Source of the DNA: Archangium gephyra
GTDB taxonomy: Bacteria > Myxococcota > Myxococcia > Myxococcales > Myxococcaceae
Direction of reading: 5' to 3'
Length of the DNA stretch: 64,000 nucleotides
NCBI RefSeq assembly: GCF_001027285.1
Contig: NZ_CP011509.1
Coordinates: forward strand, 11,308,501-11,372,500
The translations under genes and the position numbers were made by a program. Within the stretch, counting starts at the first letter, position 1. Each line of letters begins with the position of its first letter. The notes under the pieces are model-generated. The model ran no database searches. It worked only from the letters and a program-made list of their open reading frames with translations, and had not been told where the DNA came from. This document shows positions 63,500-64,000 of this stretch, piece by piece.

Positions 63500-64000
63500 A
63501 TGACGCTGAAACAAGCGTTGATTTCGGGGTGCGCACTCGCACTCCTTTCCGTCGAAGCCAAGGCGCAGGAGCAGGGCGCGGCCGCCCCGCAGCCCGCGGC
63601 TCCGCAGCCGGCCACCACCGCGGCTCCGGCCCCGGCTCCGGCCAACACGCGCAAGGTTACCGGCAAGGTGCTGGATGCGCTGACGAACGATGGCCTGCCG
63701 CTCACGCGCGTCATCATCAAGGGCACCACCAAGGGCGTGGAGACGGAGCTGGACGGCTCCTTCAGCCTCGACATCCCCCAGGGCCCGGTCACGCTGCTCT
63801 TCTCCAGCCAGGACCACAAGGATCGCGAAGTCGTCGTCGGCGCCAACCGTGACACCGTGTCGGTGGCGCTGGACGCCACCTTCGTCGAGGAGATGGTGGT
63901 GGTGGGCCGCGCCAGCGAGCTGGCCCGCAAGCACCTGGCCAACTCGGTGGCCTCGGTGAACAACGAGGACCTCAACCGCGCTCCGGCCTCCACGGTGGAT
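63500..64000 (+). CDS. TonB-dependent outer-membrane receptor, N-terminal part (continues past the window)
   Basis: At least 167 residues read from ATG 63500 without a stop to the window end. A signal peptide (LKQALISGCALALLSVEAKA) is followed by a Pro/Ala linker, a carboxypeptidase-regulatory-like domain (~52-125: KVTGKVLDALTNDGLPLTRV, GVETELDGSFSLDIPQGPVT), a TonB-box-like FVEEMVVVGRAS and the opening of the plug domain (NSVASVNNEDLNRAPASTVD). This layout is that of SusC/OmpA-type and carboxypeptidase-regulatory TonB receptors. The ligand is unknown. Confidence 0.85.
   Translation, partial: MTLKQALISGCALALLSVEAKAQEQGAAAPQPAAPQPATTAAPAPAPANTRKVTGKVLDALTNDGLPLTRVIIKGTTKGVETELDGSFSLDIPQGPVTLLFSSQDHKDREVVVGANRDTVSVALDATFVEEMVVVGRASELARKHLANSVASVNNEDLNRAPASTVD

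Overview
The window is 64 kb of very GC-rich DNA (roughly 70% by eye) from a gliding delta-proteobacterium, most likely a myxobacterium of the Archangium/Cystobacter type. The grounds are a MYXO-CTERM-like C-terminus on a secreted protein, many lipoproteins, two SitA-like lipoprotein toxin/immunity cassettes, and the coding style (GTG and TTG starts, stop/start overlaps). The species call is inference. I find 47 protein genes that can be defended (the last one cut by the window edge), a weak trace of one more at the left edge, and one tRNA-Cys. I see no insertion sequence, prophage or CRISPR array.

Left part (0-9 kb): a small unknown gene, a mismatch-type uracil-DNA glycosylase, a PLP decarboxylase, a REP-like inverted repeat with a 14-bp tandem repeat, a secreted polysaccharide-lyase-like protein whose signal peptide is out of frame, astA, and a Tox-REase-5 lipoprotein toxin with its Imm52 immunity gene. 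At 8.1-12.4 kb a transglutaminase-like exported protein diverges from a 1053-residue fusion of a chemoreceptor signalling domain with a family-5 solute-binding domain that appears to lie in the cytoplasm.

12.4-19.5 kb: a minus-strand run of mpg, an ECF sigma factor, a zinc-finger anti-sigma-like protein, rlmN, a DedA protein and a lipoprotein, followed by malQ on the plus strand. 20.0-27.0 kb: a TamA/TamB pair. 27.1-29.3 kb: a second SitA-like toxin/immunity cassette. 29.3-34.7 kb: a minus-strand operon of response regulator, small CxxC protein, octaheme cytochrome with HEAT/TPR-like repeats, and a membrane spermidine-synthase-like protein. A P450, a zinc-ribbon YIP1 membrane protein and a lysozyme-like lipoprotein follow.

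38.3-59.5 kb: parts of a MoxR/DUF58/VWA/ABC-transporter locus. Six genes (58.1 to 51.9 kb) are tightly coupled. The two expected downstream VWA partners lie at 49.0-50.8 kb and 38.3-41.0 kb, separated by a plus-strand lipoprotein gene and by an 8-kb block carrying a jacalin-lectin-like protein, a single-haem lipoprotein, three small or medium unknown genes and an alpha/beta hydrolase. I read these as insertions into an ancestral operon.

Right end (59.5-64 kb): a PQQ-type beta-propeller lipoprotein, an unknown gene flanked by two copies of a palindrome, tRNA-Cys, a glutamine-rich coiled-coil lipoprotein, and the start of a TonB-dependent receptor preceded by a 16-bp perfect palindrome.
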